This document shows, piece after piece, positions 9,421-17,777 of a stretch of DNA of 64,000 nucleotides. The position numbers and the translations under genes were made by a program. Positions within the stretch are counted from its first letter, which is position 1, and each line of letters opens with the position of its first letter. The stretch spans positions 1 to 64,000 of the forward strand of contig JAFEGH010000005.1 of NCBI GenBank assembly GCA_018240065.1, read 5' to 3'. Origin of the DNA: Verrucomicrobiota bacterium (GTDB lineage Bacteria > Chlamydiota > Chlamydiia > Chlamydiales > Rhabdochlamydiaceae). Under the pieces are notes generated by a model, which was not told the DNA's origin, did no database searches, and saw nothing but the letters and a program-made list of their open reading frames with translations.

Positions 9421-9961
9421 CAGTGCGGGTATCCACTTTGATTTTTTGTCCTTCCTCGATGAAGATGGGGACCTGAATCACAGCGCCGCTATCTGTCGTC
9501 GCAGCCTTGAGGACTCTTCCGGAGGTGTCGCCTCTAGCTCCGGGCGTTGTTTCAACGACTGTCATCTCCATGAATGTCGGAGGCGTGACGTCGATCGGCT
9601 GGCCTTTGTAGAAGACGACGTCATAGAGAACTTCTTCCATGAGCCATTGCGTCTTGCCTTCGATGAGGGAGTTAGCAAGAGTAAGCTGCTCGAACGTCTT
9701 GTCGTCCATGAAAACGACGCCGTCGGCCTCTTTATAGAGCATGCGCATTTTGTGCTCTTCGACATCGGCCTCGTCGACTTTTTCCCCGGACTTGAATGTT
9801 TTCTCGACGACGCGCCCAGTGATCAGGTGTTTGAGCTTGATCCGGTTGAAAGGCTGGCCTTTGCCCGGTTTGACAAATTCGTTGGCGACGACAGTGTAAG
9901 GTTCCCCTTCGACTTCAACTTTAAAACCGCTGCGAACATCGCCAGTGCTGTATTGTGCCAT
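9398..9961 (-). CDS. efp: translation elongation factor P
   Basis: EF-P (187 aa) binds ribosomes stalled at polyproline stretches and restores peptide bond formation. The KOW-like domain I carries VKPGKGQPFNR with Lys at exactly residue 34, the known modification site, and two OB domains follow, ending VDTRTGEYVSRI. ATG at 9961 follows AAGGA. The 3' end overlaps epmA, so substrate and modifying enzyme are co-encoded. Chlamydiae usually have two EF-P paralogues; only this one is in view. Confidence 0.95.
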   Translation of the reverse strand: MAQYSTGDVRSGFKVEVEGEPYTVVANEFVKPGKGQPFNRIKLKHLITGRVVEKTFKSGEKVDEADVEEHKMRMLYKEADGVVFMDDKTFEQLTLANSLIEGKTQWLMEEVLYDVVFYKGQPIDVTPPTFMEMTVVETTPGARGDTSGRVLKAATTDSGAVIQVPIFIEEGQKIKVDTRTGEYVSRI

Positions 9962-9993
9962 GGATTAATCCTTCAGTAATTCAGATAGGGTGG

Positions 9994-10022
9994 ATAATAA
10001 ATAGAGGTAATTTTGAAGGCAA
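9994..10022 (-). promoter_or_regulatory. promoter of efp-epmA-udg operon
   Basis: On the minus strand TTGCCT (10022-10017), 17 bp, TATTAT (9999-9994) lies about 32 bp upstream of the efp ATG, a good match to the major-sigma consensus. Confidence 0.6.
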
Positions 10023-10121
10023 AAGGTTTAAAAAGCAAGCTCTGTAGGGAATTGGAACCTATCCCAATAATGAGTTTCTGCCGGGTTGTGGATTCTTTTG
10101 CGTCTCATTTAAATTTAAAGT

Positions 10122-11114
10122 TTACACTGCGTGCGTTGTAGGGAAATGGCGGCTAAGCAAATGCTGGATCCGCTGTCTTTCAGCGGCAAGTGCGGAGACG
10201 TTGTCCCGGAACTGTTGGTTGTTGGACTGCATGTGCTGGGCGGCGTCTCTGATCGCGATATCGAATTGTTCCCTCAGCTGGACTAAGGCGTGGTGGATTG
10301 CCTGAAAGTTGGCCCGCTCGGCTGCGTATTGCAGTTGCAGTTCGTGCAGCTGGTTTGCAGCCAGTTGGGACTGCTGCTGCAGGGTCGCCAACTGCTGGAT
10401 TCTCTCATGAACCCTGTTGTCGGCGCTGAGGTCGGCCAGATAGCGCCTTAACTGCTCCAACTGTTCTCCGATTCCTCGCTCGTGGGATCCGAGCTGGGTC
10501 CCGATCTGTTCGCATAATGCGCGGGAATTTAAGATCTGCTGGTCTAGGGATCGGACATTGACATGCAGATGGGCATTTTGCTGCTGGAAGAGGAGCACTT
10601 CGGAGCGGATCCTCTGGGCGCTTTCCTGAAGCTGGGTCACCTGGAGCGTCAGTTGGGTGACTTGCTGGATCAGGTTCTGGTTGCTTACCCTGAATGTCTC
10701 ATTGTTCCTTTGCAGCTCGCGGTTGGATTCGGTGAGGCGGTTATTTTCTTGCTCGAGGCTTTTTGCAAGTCCTTCAAATTTTTCCTTGGTCACTCGCAGT
10801 CCTAGAGCGGTTTCTTCAAGGTCGGTGATCGTTGCAAATTTCCGCATGTAAAAAGCAGACACGGCCGACGCGAGGGCGAGGGCGGCGAACGCCGAGCACA
10901 GGACCGTCGAGCCGGTTAAAAACGTAATTACAACGCATGTGACTGCAATGATCGTGCTGGAGTCCATCAGTATGACTTTCCAGTTGGCTGTCACGCGCTC
11001 GACCAGTGGATTGGAGCAGATGGAGCTTTTGTAGGGTTCGAGGAAAGAACAATTGGAGAAGAGGTCGTCGGTAAAGATATTCAAGGTCTGATGGATTGGC
11101 TTAAGGCCGCTCAT
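10122..11114 (-). CDS. IncA-like inclusion-membrane protein candidate
   Basis: The 330-residue product has a short polar N-terminus (1-45), two adjacent hydrophobic segments (about 46-66 and 70-90) with a very short turn, and then an almost uninterrupted Gln/Leu/Glu-rich coiled coil (about 92-320). This bilobed hydrophobic domain followed by a coiled coil is the defining pattern of IncA-type proteins, which chlamydiae insert by type III secretion into the inclusion membrane, exposing the coil to host cytosol. No signal peptide is visible. ATG at 11114 has a perfect GGAGG five bases upstream; a longer frame to 11348 would run into amn. It separates efp from amn, neighbours in C. trachomatis as I recall. 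Confidence 0.75.
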   Translation of the reverse strand: MSGLKPIHQTLNIFTDDLFSNCSFLEPYKSSICSNPLVERVTANWKVILMDSSTIIAVTCVVITFLTGSTVLCSAFAALALASAVSAFYMRKFATITDLEETALGLRVTKEKFEGLAKSLEQENNRLTESNRELQRNNETFRVSNQNLIQQVTQLTLQVTQLQESAQRIRSEVLLFQQQNAHLHVNVRSLDQQILNSRALCEQIGTQLGSHERGIGEQLEQLRRYLADLSADNRVHERIQQLATLQQQSQLAANQLHELQLQYAAERANFQAIHHALVQLREQFDIAIRDAAQHMQSNNQQFRDNVSALAAERQRIQHLLSRHFPTTHAV

Positions 11115-11138
11115 ATGAACCTCCGATGAAACAAGAAA

Positions 11139-11168
11139 ATGATAAAACTCTATGAATAATTTAGACAA
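11139..11168 (-). promoter_or_regulatory. promoter candidate for the Inc-like gene
   Basis: On the minus strand TTGTCT (11168-11163), 18 bp, TATCAT (11144-11139) is placed about 25 bp upstream of the ATG at 11114. The match to consensus is moderate. Confidence 0.4.
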
Positions 11169-11247
11169 ATAAATTTGGCCAGGCTGAGGCCTCAGGTTGC
11201 AGAATGAATCGGTTTCCAGTATGATCGGAACAAATGAGAGGTTGGCG

Positions 11248-12069
11248 ATGGCAGGAGAAGTGACGGAAGAGCAATTCGCAAGAGATACGCTGGAGCGGTA
11301 TTCGGGATGCGAGATTTCCCAATTCCATTCCAACCTGATGCTCACCAATTTTCCCCGCTACGTCGACTATTTTGCTCAGAGCCGAAACATCAAAGTGATC
11401 GAAGGCTCGATGTTCAAAGTCGCGCATTCGGCAAAAGACGACGTCAGCATCCTCGACTTTAAAATCGGCTCGCCGGCTGCGGCGCTCGTCGTCGATCTTT
11501 GCTCGTTTCTTCCGATCAAGACCAGTTTGCTGCTCGGGATGTGCGGAGGACTACGCCGCCGTTACCAGGTCGGGGATTATCTGGTCCCTGTCGCCAGCAT
11601 CCGCGGAGAGGGGACATCCGATTTCTATTTTCCTCCCGAGGTGCCGGCCCTTTCCAACTTCCTCATGCAAAAGGCGGTCACCGAAGTGCTCGAGCTGCAG
11701 AAGGCAGTCTACCACATCGGCATCACGTACACGACCAACATGCGCTTTTGGGAGTTCAACGAAGAATTCAAGAGCCGCCTGAAGGCGACCAAAGCGCAGG
11801 CAATTGAGATGGAGTGTGCGACTTTATTTGCGGCCAGCTACAAACGCAAATTCACTCTTGGCGCTCTACTTTTGATCTCCGATCTTCCGCTCAATGCGGA
11901 CGGCGTCAAGACCAAGCGCAGTTCGGAATCGGTCTATGAAAGATACATGGCCGACCATGTCGAAAAAGGGGTGGCGATCTTGAAGACGGCCCGCGCGATG
12001 CAGGAACAGCACATCAAAGGCGCTTACCACCGCAACATCGGCATGGGACCTCCGAAAGGCCTGCGATAG
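11248..12069 (+). CDS. amn: AMP nucleosidase
   Basis: The product (273 aa from this start) belongs to the nucleoside phosphorylase/nucleosidase fold; in the family it cleaves AMP to adenine and ribose 5-phosphate. Supporting stretches are LLLGMCGGLRRRYQVGDYLVP (nucleoside-binding loop), the GTSDFYFPPEVPA stretch and AIEMECATLFAA, in which the MEC Glu contacts the ribose. It lacks the long regulatory N-terminal domain of the E. coli enzyme, as chlamydial homologues do. ATG at 11248 is preferred because GAGAGG lies six bases upstream; a frame open to TTG 11197 has no such signal. An overlap with the known efp/amn/tkt neighbourhood of chlamydiae supports the call. Confidence 0.85.
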   Translation: MAGEVTEEQFARDTLERYSGCEISQFHSNLMLTNFPRYVDYFAQSRNIKVIEGSMFKVAHSAKDDVSILDFKIGSPAAALVVDLCSFLPIKTSLLLGMCGGLRRRYQVGDYLVPVASIRGEGTSDFYFPPEVPALSNFLMQKAVTEVLELQKAVYHIGITYTTNMRFWEFNEEFKSRLKATKAQAIEMECATLFAASYKRKFTLGALLLISDLPLNADGVKTKRSSESVYERYMADHVEKGVAILKTARAMQEQHIKGAYHRNIGMGPPKGLR

Positions 12070-12142
12070 AGTGCATCGGCATGATATTAAATGATGACTT
12101 TAGGTTTTTTAGTCATCGGGCTACGGTGAATCCTTGCGCCAA

Positions 12143-14053
12143 TCATAAAAGTACTTGCCTTGGCTTGAGTTCGCTGTTTGGAGTTTGTTCTGACCGTTTT
12201 GCTTTTGCGACGAGGATCGCAGTCGCGATATAGTTTCTTAATAGACGCGCTCCGAGTTCTTTTGTCTTTGTGTCGAACGCAATTTCAAATCTCATGAGGG
12301 TATCTGTTGCCCAGAACATAAAGAGGCTTGTGGACAGATAGGCCGTCTTATCTTCACAACGAACAATTGATTCCCTCAAATCTAATATAAGTTGACGGAC
12401 TGACCGATAGGCATCCGAAGAAGAGATCTTTTCGCCCTCCGGCAGGACAGCGGCGCCGCCATGTTCCTTGTGCTTTTTCGCAGCAATCGCTGCAAGTTCG
12501 AATCCAATTGCCTGTAATGCCTCAGGTGTGAGAAGGGCCTCCTCGCAAAGGGGGGTTACCTCATCCGACCATGTTTGCGCCAACTGCTCGTGGAGAAGCT
12601 CGATCTTTTTCTCTCGAATTTGATTCCGCGCCCATTTGCGTATCTCCTCATGAGAATCGGAGTAAAGGATAAGATCGAGAGGGCCATGCTTATCATAGAT
12701 CATCATTTGAGCAATTCGGTGGACAAATTCGGTTTTTTCAAATGTCCCTCCAAGCGGGACGATGTCAGCTTTTTCTTTTTTTTCTTCCACCGTGGGAGCA
12801 TTGGTACAGGTCTCTTTCCATTTCTTGAGTTCCTCCTCTCCTATTTCACAAGTGGTAGGGACGATTTCTTCAACCATTGCATCGTTTGCGTGCAGATGGG
12901 ACAGGAGTTCTGCTATCTCATCAGATTTATCGGTGAGCGCGTCAATGAATGTCTTCTGCGCGTTCATTCCCTGATTTCCGAAAAGAGCTGAGAAGAGAGG
13001 GTCTGTTTTGGCCTTTGTTTTTTCCAGATGCCTGGAATCGAGAAGCTGGCCTGGGTTGTCCTCTGCTCTATGGAAGGCTAAAATAATACAGCTTCTGGAA
13101 AAGCCATCTTCTGTGCGGTGTCTGTGGTGGACGAGCGAGCCTGCCGCAAAGAGGGTCGTCAGAGGTTTTGTCTCATGCGTCAATTCTACTACAGAGCATC
13201 TTCCCAGCACAGATTTTTGGAAGGAGAGGACTTTCTCGATGCTGTCCAGGCTTGTGAAAATGCTTGCATTTTCGGAAGAATAGGGTCCCTCATTTCCTTC
13301 CATGCACTGTCTTGCCCCTTTTTGGGTGCCCGGAAGAAAGACGAAGTTCTGCCCTTTTGGACCGCTTGGCTTTCCTTTTTCCCAAGCCAAGATGATTTTG
13401 TACTCATCATTGAAAGGAGTATTGTCAATATGAAGCATATTGTCTTGGGCAAGAACTGAAATAGGCTCCGCGTCTTTCGCACGCGCATCCACCATGCGAA
13501 CAGGTCCTCCCACCCTGTACGAGACAAGGGCGATCAAGAGGCTGTGCATAAATGCAGCGTTATAATCGGTGTTCGTCAGAAAGTCTGGGTGGTTTGCCAA
13601 ATTCAGGAACGCATGGATCCAGTTTTTGCTCCCTGAAGTTCTTAAGACTTCATTGTAGGCGTCGATGAGTTTTTGAAAATTTTCTGAAGTGATAACAGAG
13701 GCAAAGATGGTCGCTCCATTTTCATCGAGCCGGTTGGCTATTTCAAGAAAAGCTTCTTTCAGTTCGCTCGCTTTTTCTATACCGAACCTGGCCTCCCATT
13801 GGGACAGCAGAGCATCGATAAGCTGCAAGCGAAAGTTTTCTTTCTTTAGAGTATCGTTAAATCTTTTATATGCCTGTGGGGCGCGGACCTCTTTAGGGTG
13901 GACCAACTCCGCTTGAACAGGGGATGACCCAATGCGAGATTTGAAAAGCGCCCGGATGCGGTCGGGTGAACAATCAAAATCCATGGAGAGCTTTGTAGGG
14001 AGTTGCTGGCTAAGCATTGTGTCTTTTAGAGAGGAAGGAGATGTTGCCATCAT
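12143..14053 (-). CDS. hypothetical protein, 636 aa, with possible 2-oxoglutarate/Fe(II) dioxygenase-like core
   Basis: I do not recognise this family. The middle of the protein shows an HxD pair (His208-x-Asp210 in MLHIDNTPFND), a strand-rich stretch with FVFLPGTQKGARQC, and then AAGSLVHHRHRTEDGFSRS (His309/310/312 and downstream Arg), followed by CIILAFHR. HxD ... H plus a following Arg is the ligand order of PhyH-type Fe(II)/2-oxoglutarate oxygenases; the ~100-residue spacing is plausible but long. The C-terminal 250 residues are helical and charged. No signal peptide or membrane segment is visible. GGAGG lies ten bases before the ATG at 14053. The gene sits alone between amn and mfd. The CDS is solid; the fold suggestion is weak. 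Confidence 0.75.
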   Translation of the reverse strand: MMATSPSSLKDTMLSQQLPTKLSMDFDCSPDRIRALFKSRIGSSPVQAELVHPKEVRAPQAYKRFNDTLKKENFRLQLIDALLSQWEARFGIEKASELKEAFLEIANRLDENGATIFASVITSENFQKLIDAYNEVLRTSGSKNWIHAFLNLANHPDFLTNTDYNAAFMHSLLIALVSYRVGGPVRMVDARAKDAEPISVLAQDNMLHIDNTPFNDEYKIILAWEKGKPSGPKGQNFVFLPGTQKGARQCMEGNEGPYSSENASIFTSLDSIEKVLSFQKSVLGRCSVVELTHETKPLTTLFAAGSLVHHRHRTEDGFSRSCIILAFHRAEDNPGQLLDSRHLEKTKAKTDPLFSALFGNQGMNAQKTFIDALTDKSDEIAELLSHLHANDAMVEEIVPTTCEIGEEELKKWKETCTNAPTVEEKKEKADIVPLGGTFEKTEFVHRIAQMMIYDKHGPLDLILYSDSHEEIRKWARNQIREKKIELLHEQLAQTWSDEVTPLCEEALLTPEALQAIGFELAAIAAKKHKEHGGAAVLPEGEKISSSDAYRSVRQLILDLRESIVRCEDKTAYLSTSLFMFWATDTLMRFEIAFDTKTKELGARLLRNYIATAILVAKAKRSEQTPNSELKPRQVLL

Positions 14054-14185
14054 ACTTTGCTTTCCTCCGACTTGGAGTGAAATTATTATTTGATTATGCG
14101 AAAGGCCCGTAAATCATTGAAATGAATATTCACCTAAAACAGAGATGTTTCCTTAAGATTTTCAGGGTCAGCTTGTTATAGATGT

Positions 14186-14409
14186 ATGATTTTTTTAATG
14201 GGTATTCGGGTTCCTGGAAAATCGACCCTTGCCAAGGCTCTTTGCGAGGACGCTGGAATGATACTGTTATGAACGATGCCGATTCGCTCCGCAAAAGAGA
14301 AAAGGATGAGCTCCCCCATGAAGCAAATAACGCTTAGGTTATTGTCTACAGATTGAACCCTGCTTCTCTGTGTAATGACTTTCGCGAACGTGAGAAAAGC
14401 GCAGGCTGA
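14186..14409 (+). pseudogene. decayed P-loop (nucleotide/sugar) kinase fragment
   Basis: An ATG at 14186 opens a short frame with MGIRVPGKSTLAKALCEDAG, containing a Walker A consensus (GxxxxGKST). It ends at a stop after 28 codons. Shifted by one base from about 14269, a second frame reads NDADSLRKREKDELPHEAN, then meets TAG at 14335 and continues as VIVYRLNPASLCNDFRERE to a TGA at 14407. The order P-loop, DAD, VIV...RE resembles small kinases such as gluconokinase, so this looks like the frameshifted 5' remnant of one. It occupies most of the 385-nt gap before mfd. Confidence 0.4.
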
Positions 14410-14438
14410 AATTCTTGACTTGGCCAGCAAGGCCAGGT

Positions 14439-17400
14439 TTATTTGTTCTTATGTTTAATGAGAAATGCTTCCGTGAGGGCGGCAATCACTTGCTTTTCCA
14501 TCTCGTCCGGTTTTTTCGTGCGGGGAAGGGCGAGGGTTTTTTTGACGAGGGTTTTTCCGCTCTGTCTCTCAGCTGTAAACGTCAGATTTTCAAATTTAAG
14601 CAGCGTGAAGTGGTGAGCCGAAGCAAAGAGGCGCAGGCGCGTGAGGTGATACAGCCATAGGACCTGAGGCGGGTAAGGCCCGAAGCGGTCTTTGAGCTCG
14701 GCAAGAATGGCGTCCACTTCTTCCATCTCAACCGATTCGCCGAGGCGATGGTAGATCTCCATGCGCAAAGATGTTTCATTGATATACTCTTCGGGAAGGC
14801 TGGCGTCGAAGGAGAACTCCATCTTGGCTTCGGTAAAGGAAGGCGAACTGTTGCGCTTCAGCGCGTCGATCGCTTTTTTGAGAAGTTTGCAATAGAGGTG
14901 GAAGCCGATCGAGGAGATTTGTCCCGACTGCTGCGTGCCCAGTATGTCTCCGGCTCCCCGGATTTCCAGGTCGCGCATCGCCAGCTTCATTCCTGCGCCG
15001 AACCCTGATGATTCAGTGAGTGCGTGGAGGCGCCGCCGCGTGAGGTCCGGAAGTTCGCGGGCATGCGGCACGAGGAAATAGGCGTAGGCGGGGCGGTTCC
15101 ATCTTCCGACGCGGCCTCTCATCTGATAAAGATCGGCAAGTCCAAATGTGTCGGCCCGATCGATCAGGATCGTATTGGCATTGGGGATGTCGATCCCATT
15201 CTCGATGATCGTGGTGGCGACGAGGATGTCGGCCTGTCCGCTTTTAAAGGCGTGGAAAACAGTGTCGAGTTCATCGGCGGACATTTGTCCGTGGCCGGTG
15301 ACGACGCGCGATTCGGGGAGCATGCGCTGGATTTCATCGGAGATGCGGAAGATCGATTCGACGCGGTTATGGATGAAGAAGGCCTGACCGTCGCGGGAGA
15401 GTTCGCGCATCAGCGCATTCTTGATCAGCTGCAGATCCCGTTCGGCGATCAACGATTTAATTGGGAGGCGGTCCTGCGGGGGAGTGTTGATCACCGAGAT
15501 CTCTTTGGCGCCGATCAGCGACATGTAGAGGGTGCGGGGGATCGGGGTGGCGGACAATGTGATGCAATCGACGCCGGTCTTGATTTTTTTGAGGTGTTCT
15601 TTGGCGCGCACACCGAAACGCTGCTCTTCGTCGATGATCAAAAGACCCAGATCTTTAAAGACGACGTCTTTGCTGATGATGCGGTGGGTGCCGATGAGAA
15701 TATCGATTTTCCCGTCCGCTGCTTTCTTCAGGGTCTCGTTGATCTCTTTTTGGGAGCGGAAGCGGGAGAGGACGCCGATATTGATCGGAAAATTGGCCAT
15801 GCGCGCGCAGAATGTTTCGTAGTGCTGCATCGCGAGAACTGTCGTGGGAACGAGGACGGCGACCTGTTTTTTTCCGTCGACGACTGCCTTGAAGGCGGCG
15901 CGCATCGCGACCTCTGTCTTGCCGTAGCCGACGTCTCCGCAAACCAGCCTGTCCATCGCTTTGGAAGACTGCATGTCCTCTTTGATCGCATCGATTGCTT
16001 TGAGCTGGTCTTCCGTTTCAACGAAGGGAAAGTCGGACTCGAAGACCTGGAATTCCTTGGAATCGGAAGGGTATTTGAATCCGCCGTGGACGGCGCGCTC
16101 TGCGTACATGCGGATGAGTTGGTCTGCATAGCCGATGATCGCCTGCTGGGCGGCGTTGCGCGTCTTGAGCCATCGGTTGGATCCGAGCTGGCTTAGGGTA
16201 GGGACTTCTTCTTTCGTGCCGATATAGCGGCTGACGAGGTGGGACTGGGAGACGGGGATGAAGAGCTTCGATCCTTCCGCGTATTCCAGGACCATGAATT
16301 CCGTTTGCGCGCCCACATGATTGGGTCGTTTTTCAATCCCTAAGTATTTCGAAATCCCGTTATGGAAGTGGACGACGACGTCGCCGGGAATCAGCTCATG
16401 GAAATCGGAGGCGGGCGTATGATAAGTGTTGCGCCACTTCTGCCGGCGCGGCTTCAATCTGTGGTTTAATTCTGTCATCGGAACGAGCGCGATCTGCGCG
16501 TCGTCGAGCACAAATCCGCTCGAGAGGTATCCGATCTGATACTGGGTATTCTGCGGAAGTGTGATGTCGTCTTTTTTCACGCTTTCGGTGAAGGCGTGCT
16601 GTTCGGATTCCGTGGAGCAGACAAAATGCACTTCCAGGGCCGATTTGGAGTAGCGGTTCATCGCGTGCAGCACTTCTTCCTGCGTTGCGGCCGCTTTGTT
16701 TTCCGAAAGGGAGAAGAAATCGGAGATGGGGATGAACGGGTGGAGCCAGCGTTTGCTCTCAAAAGAGCGGTCCAGGATTTGAAAAGAGAGCGGCTGCAGT
16801 GGCGCTTTGCCGCTGTAAAAGGCCCTGCCCATTTTCTTTTCGATCTGGACATCGGAGAGTTCTTCCATGCGCTGCGCGGTCCAAAAGAGGCTTGAAAGAG
16901 AATGAGTTTCTTCGAGGAATTCGTCAAAGGAGGAAAAGACGGGGCTTTTTGCGCCGGGAAGATTTTTGAGCGAGACCCACCGGTCTTCGATGGCGAGCAG
17001 ATCGTTGAAAATGACAACTGTATTTTTTCCGAGGTAATCGAGAATCGAGCAGAGGTCTTTCTCTTTCTGAATGAGAGCAAGTTCCGACGCAGGAGGAAGA
17101 AAGAACTCGTCGACTTTGGCGATCGACTTCTGAGAGATCGGATCGAAGGTGCGGATCTGGTCAATCTCGTCGCCAAAGAATTCGATCCGGTAGGGGTCGG
17201 GAGAGGAGAGGGGGAAGATGTCGACGATGCCGCCTCGAAGGGCGTATTCCCCTTTATCGGAGACGACAGGGCATTTGCGGTAGCCAAGTTCGGAGAGCAG
17301 TTTTGGGATTTCAGCAAAGGAGAGGGACGATCCCTTTTTCCAGGCTTGCGTGAGGGGTTTAAGATTTTTTTTCGCCGGCAGTTTCTGCAGCACCGCTTGC

Positions 17401-17777
17401 AATGGGGCCAGGATCACATGCGGGGTAGGATTGTTCATGATCGAATGAAGGACCTGCAGCCGTTTGCCGACAAGGTCGGGGCTTGGCGCGATCTCTTCGC
17501 CGGGGAGAGTTTCCCAGGATGGGAAATCGACGGCGGCGGGAAGGGGAAAAAATCCGACGTCGTCATAGAGGCGGTCGTCGGTTGATCCGCAAATGACGAG
17601 CACGTGTTTGCCCGTGGCCTTGGCAATCAGCCAAATGAGCGCAGCCTTGGAGCCTTCCCACAGCTCTTCGATCAAAAGGGAGGGTTCCTTCTGAACGATT
17701 TCCATGAATGCCCCAAGGCTTGCGCTCTTGAGAAGAGCGTCGCAGGCAGCATTGCTTAATTCTTTGCGGCGAGCCAT
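14439..17777 (-). CDS. mfd: transcription-repair coupling factor Mfd
   Basis: Mfd (1112 aa) displaces RNA polymerase stalled at DNA damage and recruits UvrA. An N-terminal UvrB-like part is followed by the RNA-polymerase-interacting domain (DVVVHFHNGISKYLG), the translocase with Walker A (CGDVGYGKTEVAMRA) and DEEQ box (IIDEEQRFGVRAKEHL), the TRG-type motif region (ATTIIENGIDIPNANTI, QMRGRVGR) and a C-terminal TRCF domain. The start at 17777 overlaps the end of alaS by 22 nt, so the two are co-transcribed. Length is typical. Confidence 0.96.
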   Translation of the reverse strand: MARRKELSNAACDALLKSASLGAFMEIVQKEPSLLIEELWEGSKAALIWLIAKATGKHVLVICGSTDDRLYDDVGFFPLPAAVDFPSWETLPGEEIAPSPDLVGKRLQVLHSIMNNPTPHVILAPLQAVLQKLPAKKNLKPLTQAWKKGSSLSFAEIPKLLSELGYRKCPVVSDKGEYALRGGIVDIFPLSSPDPYRIEFFGDEIDQIRTFDPISQKSIAKVDEFFLPPASELALIQKEKDLCSILDYLGKNTVVIFNDLLAIEDRWVSLKNLPGAKSPVFSSFDEFLEETHSLSSLFWTAQRMEELSDVQIEKKMGRAFYSGKAPLQPLSFQILDRSFESKRWLHPFIPISDFFSLSENKAAATQEEVLHAMNRYSKSALEVHFVCSTESEQHAFTESVKKDDITLPQNTQYQIGYLSSGFVLDDAQIALVPMTELNHRLKPRRQKWRNTYHTPASDFHELIPGDVVVHFHNGISKYLGIEKRPNHVGAQTEFMVLEYAEGSKLFIPVSQSHLVSRYIGTKEEVPTLSQLGSNRWLKTRNAAQQAIIGYADQLIRMYAERAVHGGFKYPSDSKEFQVFESDFPFVETEDQLKAIDAIKEDMQSSKAMDRLVCGDVGYGKTEVAMRAAFKAVVDGKKQVAVLVPTTVLAMQHYETFCARMANFPINIGVLSRFRSQKEINETLKKAADGKIDILIGTHRIISKDVVFKDLGLLIIDEEQRFGVRAKEHLKKIKTGVDCITLSATPIPRTLYMSLIGAKEISVINTPPQDRLPIKSLIAERDLQLIKNALMRELSRDGQAFFIHNRVESIFRISDEIQRMLPESRVVTGHGQMSADELDTVFHAFKSGQADILVATTIIENGIDIPNANTILIDRADTFGLADLYQMRGRVGRWNRPAYAYFLVPHARELPDLTRRRLHALTESSGFGAGMKLAMRDLEIRGAGDILGTQQSGQISSIGFHLYCKLLKKAIDALKRNSSPSFTEAKMEFSFDASLPEEYINETSLRMEIYHRLGESVEMEEVDAILAELKDRFGPYPPQVLWLYHLTRLRLFASAHHFTLLKFENLTFTAERQSGKTLVKKTLALPRTKKPDEMEKQVIAALTEAFLIKHKNK

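Noticed and set aside
12094..12119. hairpin GATGACT/AGTCATC after amn as terminator
   Set aside because: Stem of seven pairs with a long loop and no T tract after it; too weak to list.
14176..14430. 84-codon minus-strand frame
   Set aside because: It is antisense to the decayed kinase fragment and has no start signal.
15024..16196. 390-codon plus-strand frame opposite mfd
   Set aside because: It is antisense to the conserved helicase core of mfd; its composition is Asp/Val/Gly-rich, as expected for the complementary strand of a GC-rich gene.
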